Part shown: positions 1-9,706 of the stretch, one piece after another
Position numbering within the stretch: the first letter of the stretch is position 1
Layout of the letters: each line of letters begins with the position of its first letter
Source: Desulfuromusa sp.
GTDB taxonomy: Bacteria > Desulfobacterota > Desulfuromonadia > Desulfuromonadales > Geopsychrobacteraceae
Direction: 5' to 3'
Length of the DNA: 39,119 bases
NCBI GenBank assembly: GCA_021647765.1
Contig: JAKIUD010000029.1
Span: 1-39,119, forward strand
Position numbers and translations under genes: made by a program
The notes under the pieces: generated by a model
What the model was told of the DNA's origin: nothing
What the model saw: only the letters and a program-made list of their open reading frames with translations
Databases searched by the model: none

Positions 1-282
1 TGGCTCGGGAACGTTCGGGAGCTGGAAAACTATCTGGAAAAGGCACTGATATTCAGTCCCGGAGATACTCTGGAACTCCCCCCACTGCGCATCCGCCAAC
101 CAGCTCCTGGGGAATTCAATCCCGATGAATATTCACTGAAGATCGCTTCGCGCCGGCTGGAAGAAGAATACATCCGTAAAGCTCTGCTCAAGACAAACGG
201 AAACCGTACCCAAGCGGCTGAGATGTTGGAAGTCAGCTTGCGTTCTTTGATGTACAAACTGAAGGATTACGGGATCGACTAA
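1..282 (+). CDS. Sigma-54-dependent response regulator, C-terminal part (NtrC family)
   Basis: Only the last 93 codons are inside the window; the gene starts upstream. The visible part opens with WLGNVRELENYLEKAL, the conserved GNVREL segment at the end of the AAA+ domain of sigma-54 activators (Leu replaces the usual Pro after Trp). It ends with a Fis-type helix-turn-helix of the form NGNRTQAAEML...LMYKLKDYGID. Such proteins bind enhancer sites and drive RNA polymerase-sigma54 open-complex formation by ATP hydrolysis. Whether the missing N-terminus is a receiver, PAS or GAF domain cannot be seen. Its stop overlaps the stop of the convergent jetD-like gene by 4 bp. Family assignment is firm; the target genes are unknown. 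Confidence 0.9.
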   Translation, partial: WLGNVRELENYLEKALIFSPGDTLELPPLRIRQPAPGEFNPDEYSLKIASRRLEEEYIRKALLKTNGNRTQAAEMLEVSLRSLMYKLKDYGID

Positions 283-1142
283 GTTGCAGCAGCAGAGATC
301 AATACCTCTTGCTCAACCCCTTTTTTTTCAACACAAATCAAATCCCACAACAATTTCAGCCCGGGTTCAGGCAAACTGCTCCTCTCAGGAGCGCAACCTA
401 TTTGCCGCTGATAAAGATCGCGATTACCATAAATCTGAAATAATTTTTCTATCCCTTCGGGCATGAAAAACTCTGCTCTGGTGTCTAAATACTGCTTAAA
501 TTCGTGCAGATAAATATTGATCCCGGCAAAATCAAAATCGCCAAAATGAACATAGCGGTTGGGGATACCTTGCAGCCAACGCAGCAAATCGCCAGACTGT
601 GGATAGCGACTAACAAAAAGAATCTTTGCAAAAGGAAATAGTTCTTGTTGACGTTCGATATAGCGGAAATTTTCACCATTTTCAACCCCGACAACAATAA
701 TATCGGCAGCCGGGACAAAATCATCAAAATCATGAACATAAGTAAACATCCCGGTGCGGGGGGAAATCTCCACGGGAAACCCGCCCATCCTTGCCATCAA
801 GGGGTGGTAACAGTTGACCAGAAAACCTTTGAAGGATCGGATGGATTTGAATTTAGAATCAGAGGCGACTCGAACCGCTTCAGAACGTTGCAGATCCGTT
901 TGGGCAGCAGCGGCGATAAACCGGGCTAAATTACCGATACCAAAATGGTTCACAAGATAGCTCTGTACCCTGGTAGCATCGCGGCAATAAACCGTTTGTC
1001 TGGATCCTTTACTTCGAATCGCCAGCACCCCTTCTTCCACCATTCTCTCGACCACTGCATATTTCAGCTGGCTCCGGGGTAAACTCTCACCCTGGATTAA
1101 ACACAACAGTTTTTTGGCAAGACTAACGGTCAACTTCATCAT
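279..1142 (-). CDS. jetD: JetD/MksG-like Toprim nuclease subunit of a Wadjet-type system
   Basis: A 287-residue protein. The N-terminal ~65 residues look like a winged helix. The C-terminal half has a Toprim-like core: an acidic VENGENF motif (E154) after a hydrophobic strand, then HFGDFDFAGINIY with D202-x-D204. In Wadjet/MksG systems this subunit is the topoisomerase-VI-like nuclease that cuts DNA once the SMC motor has extruded it. At 287 residues it is shorter than the roughly 390-residue type I JetD that I remember, so it is probably a type II or III form. The start ATG overlaps the jetC stop by 4 bp (ATGA), which implies translational coupling. Assignment rests on the Toprim signature plus position as fourth gene of a jetABCD-ordered operon. 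Confidence 0.82.
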   Translation of the reverse strand: MMKLTVSLAKKLLCLIQGESLPRSQLKYAVVERMVEEGVLAIRSKGSRQTVYCRDATRVQSYLVNHFGIGNLARFIAAAAQTDLQRSEAVRVASDSKFKSIRSFKGFLVNCYHPLMARMGGFPVEISPRTGMFTYVHDFDDFVPAADIIVVGVENGENFRYIERQQELFPFAKILFVSRYPQSGDLLRWLQGIPNRYVHFGDFDFAGINIYLHEFKQYLDTRAEFFMPEGIEKLFQIYGNRDLYQRQIGCAPERSSLPEPGLKLLWDLICVEKKGVEQEVLISAAAT

Positions 1143-4100
1143 AGTGGCCGATTATTGGTCAGAATCCTGATAACCCTGGTCACCCCCGAGCCATCTTTGG
1201 AAACCTTAAATACATGTTTATAATTCAACGCGTTATTTTCGGTGGGAGAACCATTAATCAGCATAATGTTTCGATCATTGGCAAACTTGATGATCCCGCG
1301 AATATTATTGGGGTGAAGCTTGCCAATCTCATCCATTATGCAGTGCAGACGAAAGTCCCGGAAGCGTCGGGAGGCTCCCTCCTTAAAAACATTCAGCAAC
1401 ATAATATTCACCATCGCCTTAACCAGAATATCGGTTCCATCGGAACCAACATGGGAGAGTTTCTCTACCCAGCCGGTATCATTTTGGTTTTCTTCGATCC
1501 GAAACTTCAATTCAAAAGAATCAGCCAGGGTAATGGTGCTCCCCCTGGCAGCTTCAACTTCCCGCATCAGTGCTCTGAGGAGGGCAACCGCCTTCTGGTT
1601 ATTAAGTTCATGATTTTTTGTTGAAAAAAGATCCCTGGAACCAAAATCCATATCATGCTGGTCGTTAAACTCCTTGATCTGCCGGAGCACCACAAAAACG
1701 CTATTGGCACTTTCGTCCAACTTAAGCTCAATGCTGCCGATAGCACCGACAAAATTCTTCTCGGTAAAATCACGGTTGATCTTGCTGATAACTTTTTGGA
1801 TCTTTCCGGTTCGAGAAACCAGATCGGTCGTCTCCTTACCCAGCCCGGTAACAATTTCGGCAAATCGCTCATTGATACGCTTTTCAAACTCGTTAATTTT
1901 ATCCTCTTCGATAAATTCGGTCAGGTCTTGGGAAAAATCGAGATATGCCGCAGCTGAAGTAAAACGAGTTTGAAACTTGAAAATATTATCGGCAGAAAAA
2001 TGGCCGAGAAACTTATCGACGACTTCTCTTAAGTCATTCTGGCGCAAAATCTCGGTATAATAATTCTCTTTGAGCGCATCAATAACGACCGAACAACTCG
2101 TTTCAACCAAACCCGGTTCAGGTTGAACCGCAAGCAACTCTTCCACCAGCGGAAACACTTCTGAGCGCTTGAAATCAGCAAATGCCAATCTATCTGCTGC
2201 AATTTCCCCAAGCGCAACTTTGTGCTGGCCGATTACGGTATTTAAATCGATCCGTTGCTGCTGACGCTGGTTATTATGCTGTTCAAATTCCTGCCGTTTT
2301 TGTTCTTGCTCCCGCTCCAGCAATTGTTGTTGATTTTTAAAATCTTTGAGCTTATCAAACAGATCACGCTTGTCTTGTTTGTATTCGGCAACCAAATCCC
2401 GTTTGGCTTCGACAAACTCCAACTCAACCGCTATGTGAGAAAGTTCTTTTTCAATACTTTCTAAACGGTCAGTATCGGCTCCGTGCACTTTTAATTCAGA
2501 ATTTTTATCTGCTGCCACCAACTTTTTGCGACGCTCATAATCGTGATGCTTTGCCGCAATGACAGAATCGATATCTGATACTTTTTGATTAAGCTCATGT
2601 TCCAGTACTGCAATATTTTGATCACGCTCACGCACTTTGATTTTTAGCTGGCGTTTAAGCTGCCCTGCCACTTTATCAAGTTGCTGCTGCGCCACCAACT
2701 CCGCCTCAGTCCCTTCGGCTAACGCAAGCTGTAACTTTTCTAACTGCCTCCGTTTCTCAAGCTGTCCTTTCTCTTCCCACTGACTAAGCTCCAGACGTGC
2801 CAGTTCAGATTGCTGTGGGTTTTGCTCAACCTGATAATCAAGTTCCCGGTTTGCTTGCCTTATTGCCCGTGACTTTGGGTGCAGTCGCTGCTTCAATTTT
2901 TGCAAATCTGCTGTAAAAGTCTGATTCAGAAATTGTATTTTTGCTTGTAAATCCTCAACTTCTCGCTGCAAGATAGCCTGTTCATGTTTATAATCAACCA
3001 ACGATTTAACTTTTTTCGCCCGTTGCGACAAATCAAGTTGCACACCATAAAATCCCTCAACCCCGGCAGGCAGTCTCCGGGGAGCCAAAGTTGCGTCAAA
3101 CAACAATTCCTCATCGCAAACCTTACCAATGTGCTCTTCCCAGCCAGCATAATTTTGATTTAGCCAGCCATAAAGGGCACTATGACTGCTATTCAGTTTC
3201 CCCCCTATAACCTGAATTTGCCGCAATTTCTCCGTGAGTCGTTGCTGAACTTGTTCAATCTTGCGCTGTTGCGACTCTGACAACGATTTCTCTTCCAGCT
3301 CTCCACTTCGTTTCAAATCTTCAAGACGCGCAGCATTCGCCTCTTTCTGCAATTTTGCCTGCTGCAATTTTAGCTCTAAAGTTTTAAGTATCTCCTTTTG
3401 TTGTTCAATTTCAGCCACATAAAAAGACTGCTTCTTCACCAAAATCAACTTGTTTTTAAGTTGATACCGTTGGCTGGTTAATTCCTGGTGTCGCTGTCTG
3501 GCGCTCTCCATTTCTGCCTGGTGTTGCTGGCGAATCTCTTCTTGCAACTGATCGTACTGTGCCGTTATCTCATTTCGCTGACAGAAAAAGACCTCTTTCA
3601 AGGCCAATTTTTCTTGTTCTTTATGATTGCAGAAATTATGAAACTGATTCTCCAACTCTGTCAGCAACGCCGTATACTTCTGAGCAATTTCCAGAAACTG
3701 CCCACTGAGCAGATTTTTTTCCGCTATCAAATTAGCGCGATTCTGGTTCAAATTGGTAATATTGCCGACCCGTTCCAATATTTCAGCAATATTAAGCTTG
3801 TCGTAGTGCTCCTTTTTTTTCCGTGCCGTCTTAATCTTGTCTCCAAAAATTATCAACGCAGCAACATATTTACCATTACGTCGCTCAAAAGCAGCCTCCT
3901 CTTTGGCAATTTTAGTCAGTATTTGTTGCAACCGTTGTTCATCAGCAATTAGCTTTGCAGTTAAAAGTGGCTCTCGTTGCTCTAATGCTGCTAAGGCACT
4001 ATGCAGCTCGGCAACATATTCCCGCCGCTGACGTTGCAAGTGGTTGATCGCCACATAAAGTTGCGCCGCAGCCTGTGCTTGTTTTCTCACTGCCGGTTGG

Positions 4101-4795
4101 CGAAATTGTTGAATATCGTTGAGTTGAGCTTCAAAATCTTTCAGATGGTGAGCGTAAATTTGCAGATCTATCTGCAATTCTTCCTCACCCATTGAATCGA
4201 TAATAGTCTGCTTGATAAATTCGGCATCAAGCTTGGAATTAAGAAAAACATTCTGAATTGTTCGAGGAATATTCAGATACTGCCGACTCTCCAGCAAATT
4301 ATAACGTTGGAACTCCTTTTTGCCCTGATTATTGCCATAGAGGATGTCACGATACTCTTCAAACGATTTGATCCGCCGGCTGTAAAATATGTTGCTCGCA
4401 TCAAGCCCAGAGCGAATTCTATCCCATGACTCAAACGCTCTGCCATCGACATCGATAAACATTTCCCGCTGGTAAGGGGCATCAATAAAATAAAAACAGA
4501 CCCGATTCTGCGCCTTGAAAGCCATTATCGAATAAGCACCTGTTTCGCGTTTCACTTCGTAAACGATATAAGAATTCTGGTAGGGGAAGTACCACTCGGC
4601 AAAACTTTTACTGGTGGGTCCCAACGGCACTCCAAGTTTAAGAGAATTGGCATTGTAAAAAAACAGGATCGCGCGCAACAAGGTACTTTTACCCACACCT
4701 TGCGTCCCGATAAAATGGATATTTCCATTCAAATCGAGCTCAGCGTATTTCACCGCGGCACTATTAATAAAACTGATTTTATTCAGGTATCTCAT
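1139..4795 (-). CDS. jetC: JetC/MksB-like SMC-family ATPase of a Wadjet-type system
   Basis: A 1218-residue SMC/Rad50-like protein. Walker A is GTQGVGKST at residues 30-38. Very long Gln/Glu/Lys/Leu-rich coiled coils fill roughly residues 210-900 and are interrupted near 530-600 by a short non-coil (hinge-like) segment containing GVEGFYGVQLDLS. A signature-like LSHVGSDGTD lies near residue 1090. Walker B with catalytic Glu is LHCIMDEIGKL, followed by a switch-like NGSP. In the Wadjet/MksBEF family this is the DNA-loop-extruding motor that recognises circular plasmid DNA. The gene starts inside the end of jetB (17-bp overlap) and ends in an ATGA overlap with jetD, so all four genes should be co-translated. 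SMC-type ATPase is certain; the Wadjet role follows from the operon. Confidence 0.9.
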   Translation of the reverse strand: MRYLNKISFINSAAVKYAELDLNGNIHFIGTQGVGKSTLLRAILFFYNANSLKLGVPLGPTSKSFAEWYFPYQNSYIVYEVKRETGAYSIMAFKAQNRVCFYFIDAPYQREMFIDVDGRAFESWDRIRSGLDASNIFYSRRIKSFEEYRDILYGNNQGKKEFQRYNLLESRQYLNIPRTIQNVFLNSKLDAEFIKQTIIDSMGEEELQIDLQIYAHHLKDFEAQLNDIQQFRQPAVRKQAQAAAQLYVAINHLQRQRREYVAELHSALAALEQREPLLTAKLIADEQRLQQILTKIAKEEAAFERRNGKYVAALIIFGDKIKTARKKKEHYDKLNIAEILERVGNITNLNQNRANLIAEKNLLSGQFLEIAQKYTALLTELENQFHNFCNHKEQEKLALKEVFFCQRNEITAQYDQLQEEIRQQHQAEMESARQRHQELTSQRYQLKNKLILVKKQSFYVAEIEQQKEILKTLELKLQQAKLQKEANAARLEDLKRSGELEEKSLSESQQRKIEQVQQRLTEKLRQIQVIGGKLNSSHSALYGWLNQNYAGWEEHIGKVCDEELLFDATLAPRRLPAGVEGFYGVQLDLSQRAKKVKSLVDYKHEQAILQREVEDLQAKIQFLNQTFTADLQKLKQRLHPKSRAIRQANRELDYQVEQNPQQSELARLELSQWEEKGQLEKRRQLEKLQLALAEGTEAELVAQQQLDKVAGQLKRQLKIKVRERDQNIAVLEHELNQKVSDIDSVIAAKHHDYERRKKLVAADKNSELKVHGADTDRLESIEKELSHIAVELEFVEAKRDLVAEYKQDKRDLFDKLKDFKNQQQLLEREQEQKRQEFEQHNNQRQQQRIDLNTVIGQHKVALGEIAADRLAFADFKRSEVFPLVEELLAVQPEPGLVETSCSVVIDALKENYYTEILRQNDLREVVDKFLGHFSADNIFKFQTRFTSAAAYLDFSQDLTEFIEEDKINEFEKRINERFAEIVTGLGKETTDLVSRTGKIQKVISKINRDFTEKNFVGAIGSIELKLDESANSVFVVLRQIKEFNDQHDMDFGSRDLFSTKNHELNNQKAVALLRALMREVEAARGSTITLADSFELKFRIEENQNDTGWVEKLSHVGSDGTDILVKAMVNIMLLNVFKEGASRRFRDFRLHCIMDEIGKLHPNNIRGIIKFANDRNIMLINGSPTENNALNYKHVFKVSKDGSGVTRVIRILTNNRPL

Positions 4796-5345
4796 TCTGT
4801 ATTTCTTCGGGGATATGGATACTCATAATCAAATTTTCCAGGTAACTGAACGAAGCTAACACCTTATAAGAATTTGTCACCTCATTTTCAAGTTCGGCAA
4901 ACCCTTCTCGACAAAGGAGCTCGATTAATTTTTGAATTGCTGCGTCAAACTTGTCATCCCTGGTATAGCGCTTTAACCCGGCAAGTTTACTCTTAAGCAT
5001 CGCATTAACATTCAGTTTGACCAGAATATCGGCAGGAGTAAAACGGTAACCAGGGCCAAAAGCATTATCGTGAGCTTTAAAAAAGTCGAGAATATCAATC
5101 CACTTATAAGCACTTTCTACCTTCCGCTCCAAATCAGCCCGACTTTCCGGTCGGGAAAAATAAAAATACTCATCTCCACGCTCCAGCTTAAAGTTAATTT
5201 CAGCAAAATAACGGAGCAGTTCAGTAAAGTTATCTTCAACCACCCCGAACAGCTTGCGGATCCGCTCATCAGAACTGTTTGAACTGATAAATTGTCCCTT
5301 GCTCAGTATCTCAAAAATTTCAGCAGTGCGTTTAGTTATCGACAT
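4779..5345 (-). CDS. jetB: JetB/MksE-like winged-helix subunit of a Wadjet-type system
   Basis: A 188-residue acidic, helical protein without signal peptide or membrane segment. It begins SITKRTAEIFEILSKGQFIS and has the alternating helix/short-strand pattern of a double winged-helix MksE/MukE protein. MksE-type subunits bind the kleisin and close the SMC ring. It lies between the kleisin gene (45-bp gap) and the SMC gene (17-bp overlap), exactly the second position of jetABCD. Sequence alone would only weakly identify it because the family diverges strongly; operon position carries the call. Confidence 0.78.
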   Translation of the reverse strand: MSITKRTAEIFEILSKGQFISSNSSDERIRKLFGVVEDNFTELLRYFAEINFKLERGDEYFYFSRPESRADLERKVESAYKWIDILDFFKAHDNAFGPGYRFTPADILVKLNVNAMLKSKLAGLKRYTRDDKFDAAIQKLIELLCREGFAELENEVTNSYKVLASFSYLENLIMSIHIPEEIQNEIPE

Positions 5346-5390
5346 AAGAGATCTTTTTCAATCTGAGTTGATGGTTTCGCAAAAAAAGGT

Positions 5391-6578
5391 TCATTTAGGA
5401 TAAACAATTGCATATTCCAGATCATCATGCTTACCATAAGTTCCACTTAAGACAAGCTCATCATCATACAAAGAAATAAGCTGGCAATAAAGGGTGACTA
5501 TTTCTACAAACGTTACCTCTTTAGGATATTGATAGTGTTGCAAAAAATGGAACAAATGGTCTCCCGAAGCAAAAAAACTGTTCTTTACCTCTTCGGGATC
5601 AATAAAAACTTCATACGTTGTCTCCGGTTCCAAATAAGCGGCGGAGATACTTTCGGCTAACGGTCGTAATTGCTTAACACCCGTTTTCCGTTTACGATTG
5701 ATTTTTAATAACGTTGGATAAACTTGATCTTCATGAAGTAAATCCAGGGAGAGTTTCATGCGCCCGGAACGCTGGGGAGCAAAAAAAACATCTTTGCAAT
5801 GCGCCATAACTGCTAAAAAATCGGTTCGCTCCTTAAGCTCAAACTGATCCTTTAAATACTTGATCTGCCTAATTTTCTCCAGTAAATGACTCTGATATTT
5901 AATCTGATTAAGAAAATCAATGATCTGCTTCTGTGTCTCGATGAGATTGTGGTGTGCCTCATTCAGTTGTAACTGCAATTGGGTCATGATTCGACCAAAT
6001 TCTTCATCGGGAGCAATTTTAAAAAATGTCAGTTCTTCTCCGTCAAGGAGTTGTTGTGTCTGTTTAATGAGAGCATTAATATCTTTGCGCTTTTGATCAT
6101 AATTTTCTAACTTGCTGATTTTGATTTTATAGGTGGGCTCAGTTTTAAAGGTGTTTTCAATATTGCGATTAAGATCGACAATATTCCTGAGCGTCATCAG
6201 TCCGATCTTGCGTAGAACTGCCTTAATCGCCTTTAAATAAGCATATTTGCGGTTGGCATTGCCCTCTTGCAGATAATAATTAATATTCTGCTTTAAGGTA
6301 CGAATATTCTCATTTACCGTCGCCGTATTGATCTCTTCATTAACCTCAAGAATCTGTTCAAAAAACTGCAGAAACTTGTCGTCCATTTCCAACAATGAGC
6401 CGTTTTTACGCACCACCTCCAACTCGATGAGCGCCTCCAGACGTGCTTCATCAATGATTTCAACCGCATGATCATATTTATAAGCAAAAGATTTGCGCTT
6501 TTCGAACATCTCGGCAAGAAGTTCTTTTGCCCCGGCGAGGGTATTGATCAGCTCGGTTATGGAATTAAAAGTAAACAT
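5391..6578 (-). CDS. jetA: JetA/MksF-like kleisin subunit of a Wadjet-type system
   Basis: A 395-residue, mostly helical protein with an N-terminal winged-helix-like region (residues 1-75), a central coiled-coil stretch (about 80-260) and a C-terminal mixed region. This is the layout of MksF/MukF kleisins, which bridge the two SMC heads. No enzymatic motif is visible, as expected for a kleisin. It is the first gene of the four-gene operon and begins 59 bp after the end of the upstream same-strand SNF2 helicase. The ATG at 6578 fits, though no strong Shine-Dalgarno precedes it. Homology is distant; identity rests on domain layout plus its place upstream of the MksE- and SMC-like genes. Confidence 0.76.
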   Translation of the reverse strand: MFTFNSITELINTLAGAKELLAEMFEKRKSFAYKYDHAVEIIDEARLEALIELEVVRKNGSLLEMDDKFLQFFEQILEVNEEINTATVNENIRTLKQNINYYLQEGNANRKYAYLKAIKAVLRKIGLMTLRNIVDLNRNIENTFKTEPTYKIKISKLENYDQKRKDINALIKQTQQLLDGEELTFFKIAPDEEFGRIMTQLQLQLNEAHHNLIETQKQIIDFLNQIKYQSHLLEKIRQIKYLKDQFELKERTDFLAVMAHCKDVFFAPQRSGRMKLSLDLLHEDQVYPTLLKINRKRKTGVKQLRPLAESISAAYLEPETTYEVFIDPEEVKNSFFASGDHLFHFLQHYQYPKEVTFVEIVTLYCQLISLYDDELVLSGTYGKHDDLEYAIVYPK

Positions 6579-6637
6579 AAATACAGCAATTCCCGGGTGG
6601 CAACATTGTCATCACATCAACCATTTAGCGGTCACGC

Positions 6638-9600
6638 TTAAGAGTCATGAAAGCTCAGAAGATCAAGCAAATCCTTTCTATCCAGCCGTTTTACCAGGCT
6701 CCCATCGTCAGCCTGCACCAGTTTATCAGCTAAAGTACGGCGACGACTGATCAGCTTATCAATTTTTTCTTCCAAGGTGCCGACAGTAATGAGCTTAAAA
6801 ACTTCCACCACCCGGGTCTGACCAATCCGGTGAACCCGGGAGGTGGCCTGATCTTCCCGTGCGGCATTCCACCAGCGGTCGTAATGAATCACACACTGAG
6901 CAGCCGTGAGATCAATTCCGGTACCGCCAGCAAGGAGACTGGCGCAGAAAACCTGACAGCCAGCCTCATCTTGAAATCGTTCAATTTCCTGTTTTCTTTT
7001 CTTCAGATTCATCCCGCCCCGTAGGCAGGCTATGCCGATACCAAGTCCGCGCAAGTAGTTTTCTATCAGATCGAGCATCGAGGTATATTGACTGAACACC
7101 ACCACCTTATAGCCGCTCTCCTGGCACTGTTTAAGCAGTTCCTTGAAAAGTTCCCACTTGCCGGAACCATACTCTTCTGGGTCACTTCCCCCGGAAATCA
7201 GGCTGGGGTGATCGCAGACCTGCTTGAGGTAAGTGATCAGCGCCAGGACTTCCATATATGGGATTTCACCGCCTTCATCGTTCAGCTGCTCAATCAATTT
7301 TCCCCCTTGCCCGGCAAGAAACTCACGATAGAGGCGAACCTGATCGGGGTGAAGTTCACAGCTACGGCTATCCTCTATTATTTCCGGCAGCTCAGCAACC
7401 ACCTGTGATCTCAGCCGACGCAGAAAGAAAGGAGATATGCGCTCAGTCAGCTCCCGGCTCCGCTCTTCCGACCGCTCTTCGACAATCGGGATCGTAAAGC
7501 GGCGCTGAAACGACCGCTCCGTCCCGAGGATTCCGGGGAGGCAGATATCGAGCAATGATTTAAGATCATTGGGCGAATTTTCCATGGGAGTACCGGTCAA
7601 CCCCAATTTAATCCCCGCTTTGAGTCTGGCTGCCGCTCCATGAATCCGGGTCTTTTTGTTTTTGAGATTCTGAATCTCATCAAAAACAATCACTTCAAAG
7701 GAACACCCGCCAAGCTCAGCCTCGTCACGATTAACGATGCCGTAAGTCGTAAGGACAACCTTTTTTTCCATGCATTGCTCAAGGTTACGGTCGCTGCCAT
7801 GGTAAAGTCCCCAACTGAGATCAGGATAAAAACGGTCAATTTTATCGGCCCAGTGATAAACCACTGAGGCTGGAGCTACCACCAGAAAAGCGGCCGCAGA
7901 GGTAGACTTGGCGACCATATCGAGAAGAGCCAGTGCCTGGTGGGTTTTACCCAGCCCCATTTCATCGGCCAGAATTCCGCCAATACCACTACCCAGCAGT
8001 TGTACCAGCCAGGCGACTCCGGTTTTCTGATACTCTCTGAGATGATTTGAGATATCAATCCCTTGGAGCGCTTTCCACCGGTCAAAAACCGGTAGCCCCT
8101 GGTCATGACTCTGCTGTTTACCGCCACTTTCGCTCATAGTACAATCGCGCCTGGCGGTCAGCGTCATAACCTCCCAACGTCGCAGCTTCAGCCTCTGCCT
8201 GCCGTCATCGTCCAGATAAAGGCGATCCTCGCCAACATTATGCAGCCAGGACAGAGGAGTCCCTTGTAATTTAAACCACTCCCTGCCAGGCAGATACTCC
8301 CACCCCTTCTGCCGGGCTTCCAGAATTTCAGCCAGATCAATATCCCGGTTACCCAGGCCATAACTGGCGGCCAGATAGCACCAGTCATCATCACTGCCCA
8401 GAAGTTCCAGCTGGATTTTATCCGGTTTCTCCACCGGGATGAAATGAAGCAGATCCGGATCGGTTTGATTGTTAGCGTGGCTCAGAGCATCCCGGTTTTC
8501 TTCAATAAAATTGATAAAATCCGATCCACTGACCTCAAAACCTTCCTCCATTTTCTCGCGATCAGTGGAAGAGTCAAAAAGTGAAAATTGATCGGGGGTT
8601 CCGGGAGGGCACAGGTCTGCGTCGAAAGAAACGGGTATTACCGGCAGGAACCCTCTGTCGGGGATATGATAACAGACTCCCCAACGCCGGGAGGCAAGCT
8701 CTTCCCGGCTGAAGATCTCGCCGGACTCCAGGCTCAGCATGGCTCGGCAGCAGATAGCCGTAGAATCCTCATTGAACGAAGTCCGCCAGAAACTCCGCGC
8801 CGGGGGAAGAAAAGGTTCACCTCCCCCTTGTTTTTCGTTAAATATTTTAAAAAAACGACACCCTTGCCCGCGACCGGGGACAAGGGTAAAAAAATCACTT
8901 CCTTCACTGCCGGTCCAGATGGAGAAGGAGTCACCATTGGCATCATCTACCTGCATGACAAAAGAATCCAGCCCGGAGCGAAGGTAAAACAGTCGTACCA
9001 ACCAGAACCAGGGAGAATTATCCCGACTCAACCCCCGGGTTTGGTGCCCCCGCAAAAACATCTCCCTTTCACTATCCCCGAGGGAGAGGCTGACCAAATC
9101 GTCGCCGAGTTGTTTGAGTCCTTCCGGAACCAGAGACGGAGCTGTGTCTTGCCCATTGACCTGCGTATGGGGAGAAATTTTGGTCTGGATAAAACCTGCT
9201 GTCAGCAAGTCAGTTTTTACCTCCACCATGGTATCGGTGCCGGTAGCGATTATTTTTCCGTTCTCTGGTTCAATTTTAAGGGATAAAGTGCGTTTGCTTT
9301 CTGAGCAATCAAACTCGTCGTACAGGCAAGTCGCAATATCAGGCCAGATAGAGCTTGCAAAGGAAAACGGCAGGGGCTGCAACTCTTCTTCTGTTTCCTT
9401 TTTCACCAGCAGGGAAATTGCGACCGCAGCCAGGTGGCTGCAACAATTCCCCCGGGACTGCTTCCGGGAGCAACAGGTACAGTAAAATCGATCAATCTTG
9501 AAACTTCGAATTTTTCCGGAAGCTTTGCTGAATCCGAGCATTGCCTTGCCGTGTGAAGTCTCGCCATTAAACAACCCACCACCAAAATTCCGGAAAAAGA

Positions 9601-9706
9601 GTGTTGCCAACAGTTCCGTTGCTAAAAGATCCCAACCCTTCTCCAGCTCTGTCTCTTTAAACCAGGGTCTAAGGGTGTTTTTATAAGAAAAAGGTAATCT
9701 TTTCAT
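6638..9706 (-). CDS. SWIM zinc-finger SNF2-family helicase
   Basis: About 1022 residues from the ATG at 9706. An N-terminal SWIM zinc finger (C76-x-C78 ... C89-x-H91) precedes a ~450-residue variable region and a SNF2/Swi2 ATPase. Visible motifs are ADEMGLGKT near residue 575, DEIQ near 675 (in place of DEAH), LTGTPMEN near 705 and the helicase-C motif VI region SRVHRIGQTR near 950. Such proteins translocate on double-stranded DNA and remodel protein-DNA complexes. A TTG 13 codons earlier (9745) keeps the frame open but lies beside a TATACT hexamer, so I chose the ATG. The gene ends 59 bp before jetA on the same strand and could feed transcription into the Wadjet-like operon. Standalone SWIM/SNF2 helicases are common, so a shared function is inference. 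Confidence 0.9.
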   Translation of the reverse strand: MKRLPFSYKNTLRPWFKETELEKGWDLLATELLATLFFRNFGGGLFNGETSHGKAMLGFSKASGKIRSFKIDRFYCTCCSRKQSRGNCCSHLAAVAISLLVKKETEEELQPLPFSFASSIWPDIATCLYDEFDCSESKRTLSLKIEPENGKIIATGTDTMVEVKTDLLTAGFIQTKISPHTQVNGQDTAPSLVPEGLKQLGDDLVSLSLGDSEREMFLRGHQTRGLSRDNSPWFWLVRLFYLRSGLDSFVMQVDDANGDSFSIWTGSEGSDFFTLVPGRGQGCRFFKIFNEKQGGGEPFLPPARSFWRTSFNEDSTAICCRAMLSLESGEIFSREELASRRWGVCYHIPDRGFLPVIPVSFDADLCPPGTPDQFSLFDSSTDREKMEEGFEVSGSDFINFIEENRDALSHANNQTDPDLLHFIPVEKPDKIQLELLGSDDDWCYLAASYGLGNRDIDLAEILEARQKGWEYLPGREWFKLQGTPLSWLHNVGEDRLYLDDDGRQRLKLRRWEVMTLTARRDCTMSESGGKQQSHDQGLPVFDRWKALQGIDISNHLREYQKTGVAWLVQLLGSGIGGILADEMGLGKTHQALALLDMVAKSTSAAAFLVVAPASVVYHWADKIDRFYPDLSWGLYHGSDRNLEQCMEKKVVLTTYGIVNRDEAELGGCSFEVIVFDEIQNLKNKKTRIHGAAARLKAGIKLGLTGTPMENSPNDLKSLLDICLPGILGTERSFQRRFTIPIVEERSEERSRELTERISPFFLRRLRSQVVAELPEIIEDSRSCELHPDQVRLYREFLAGQGGKLIEQLNDEGGEIPYMEVLALITYLKQVCDHPSLISGGSDPEEYGSGKWELFKELLKQCQESGYKVVVFSQYTSMLDLIENYLRGLGIGIACLRGGMNLKKRKQEIERFQDEAGCQVFCASLLAGGTGIDLTAAQCVIHYDRWWNAAREDQATSRVHRIGQTRVVEVFKLITVGTLEEKIDKLISRRRTLADKLVQADDGSLVKRLDRKDLLDLLSFHDS

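Noticed and set aside
8588..9286. A 232-codon plus-strand frame opposite the SNF2 helicase
   Set aside because: Lies wholly antisense to a gene with intact family motifs and has no recognisable features or ribosome binding site.
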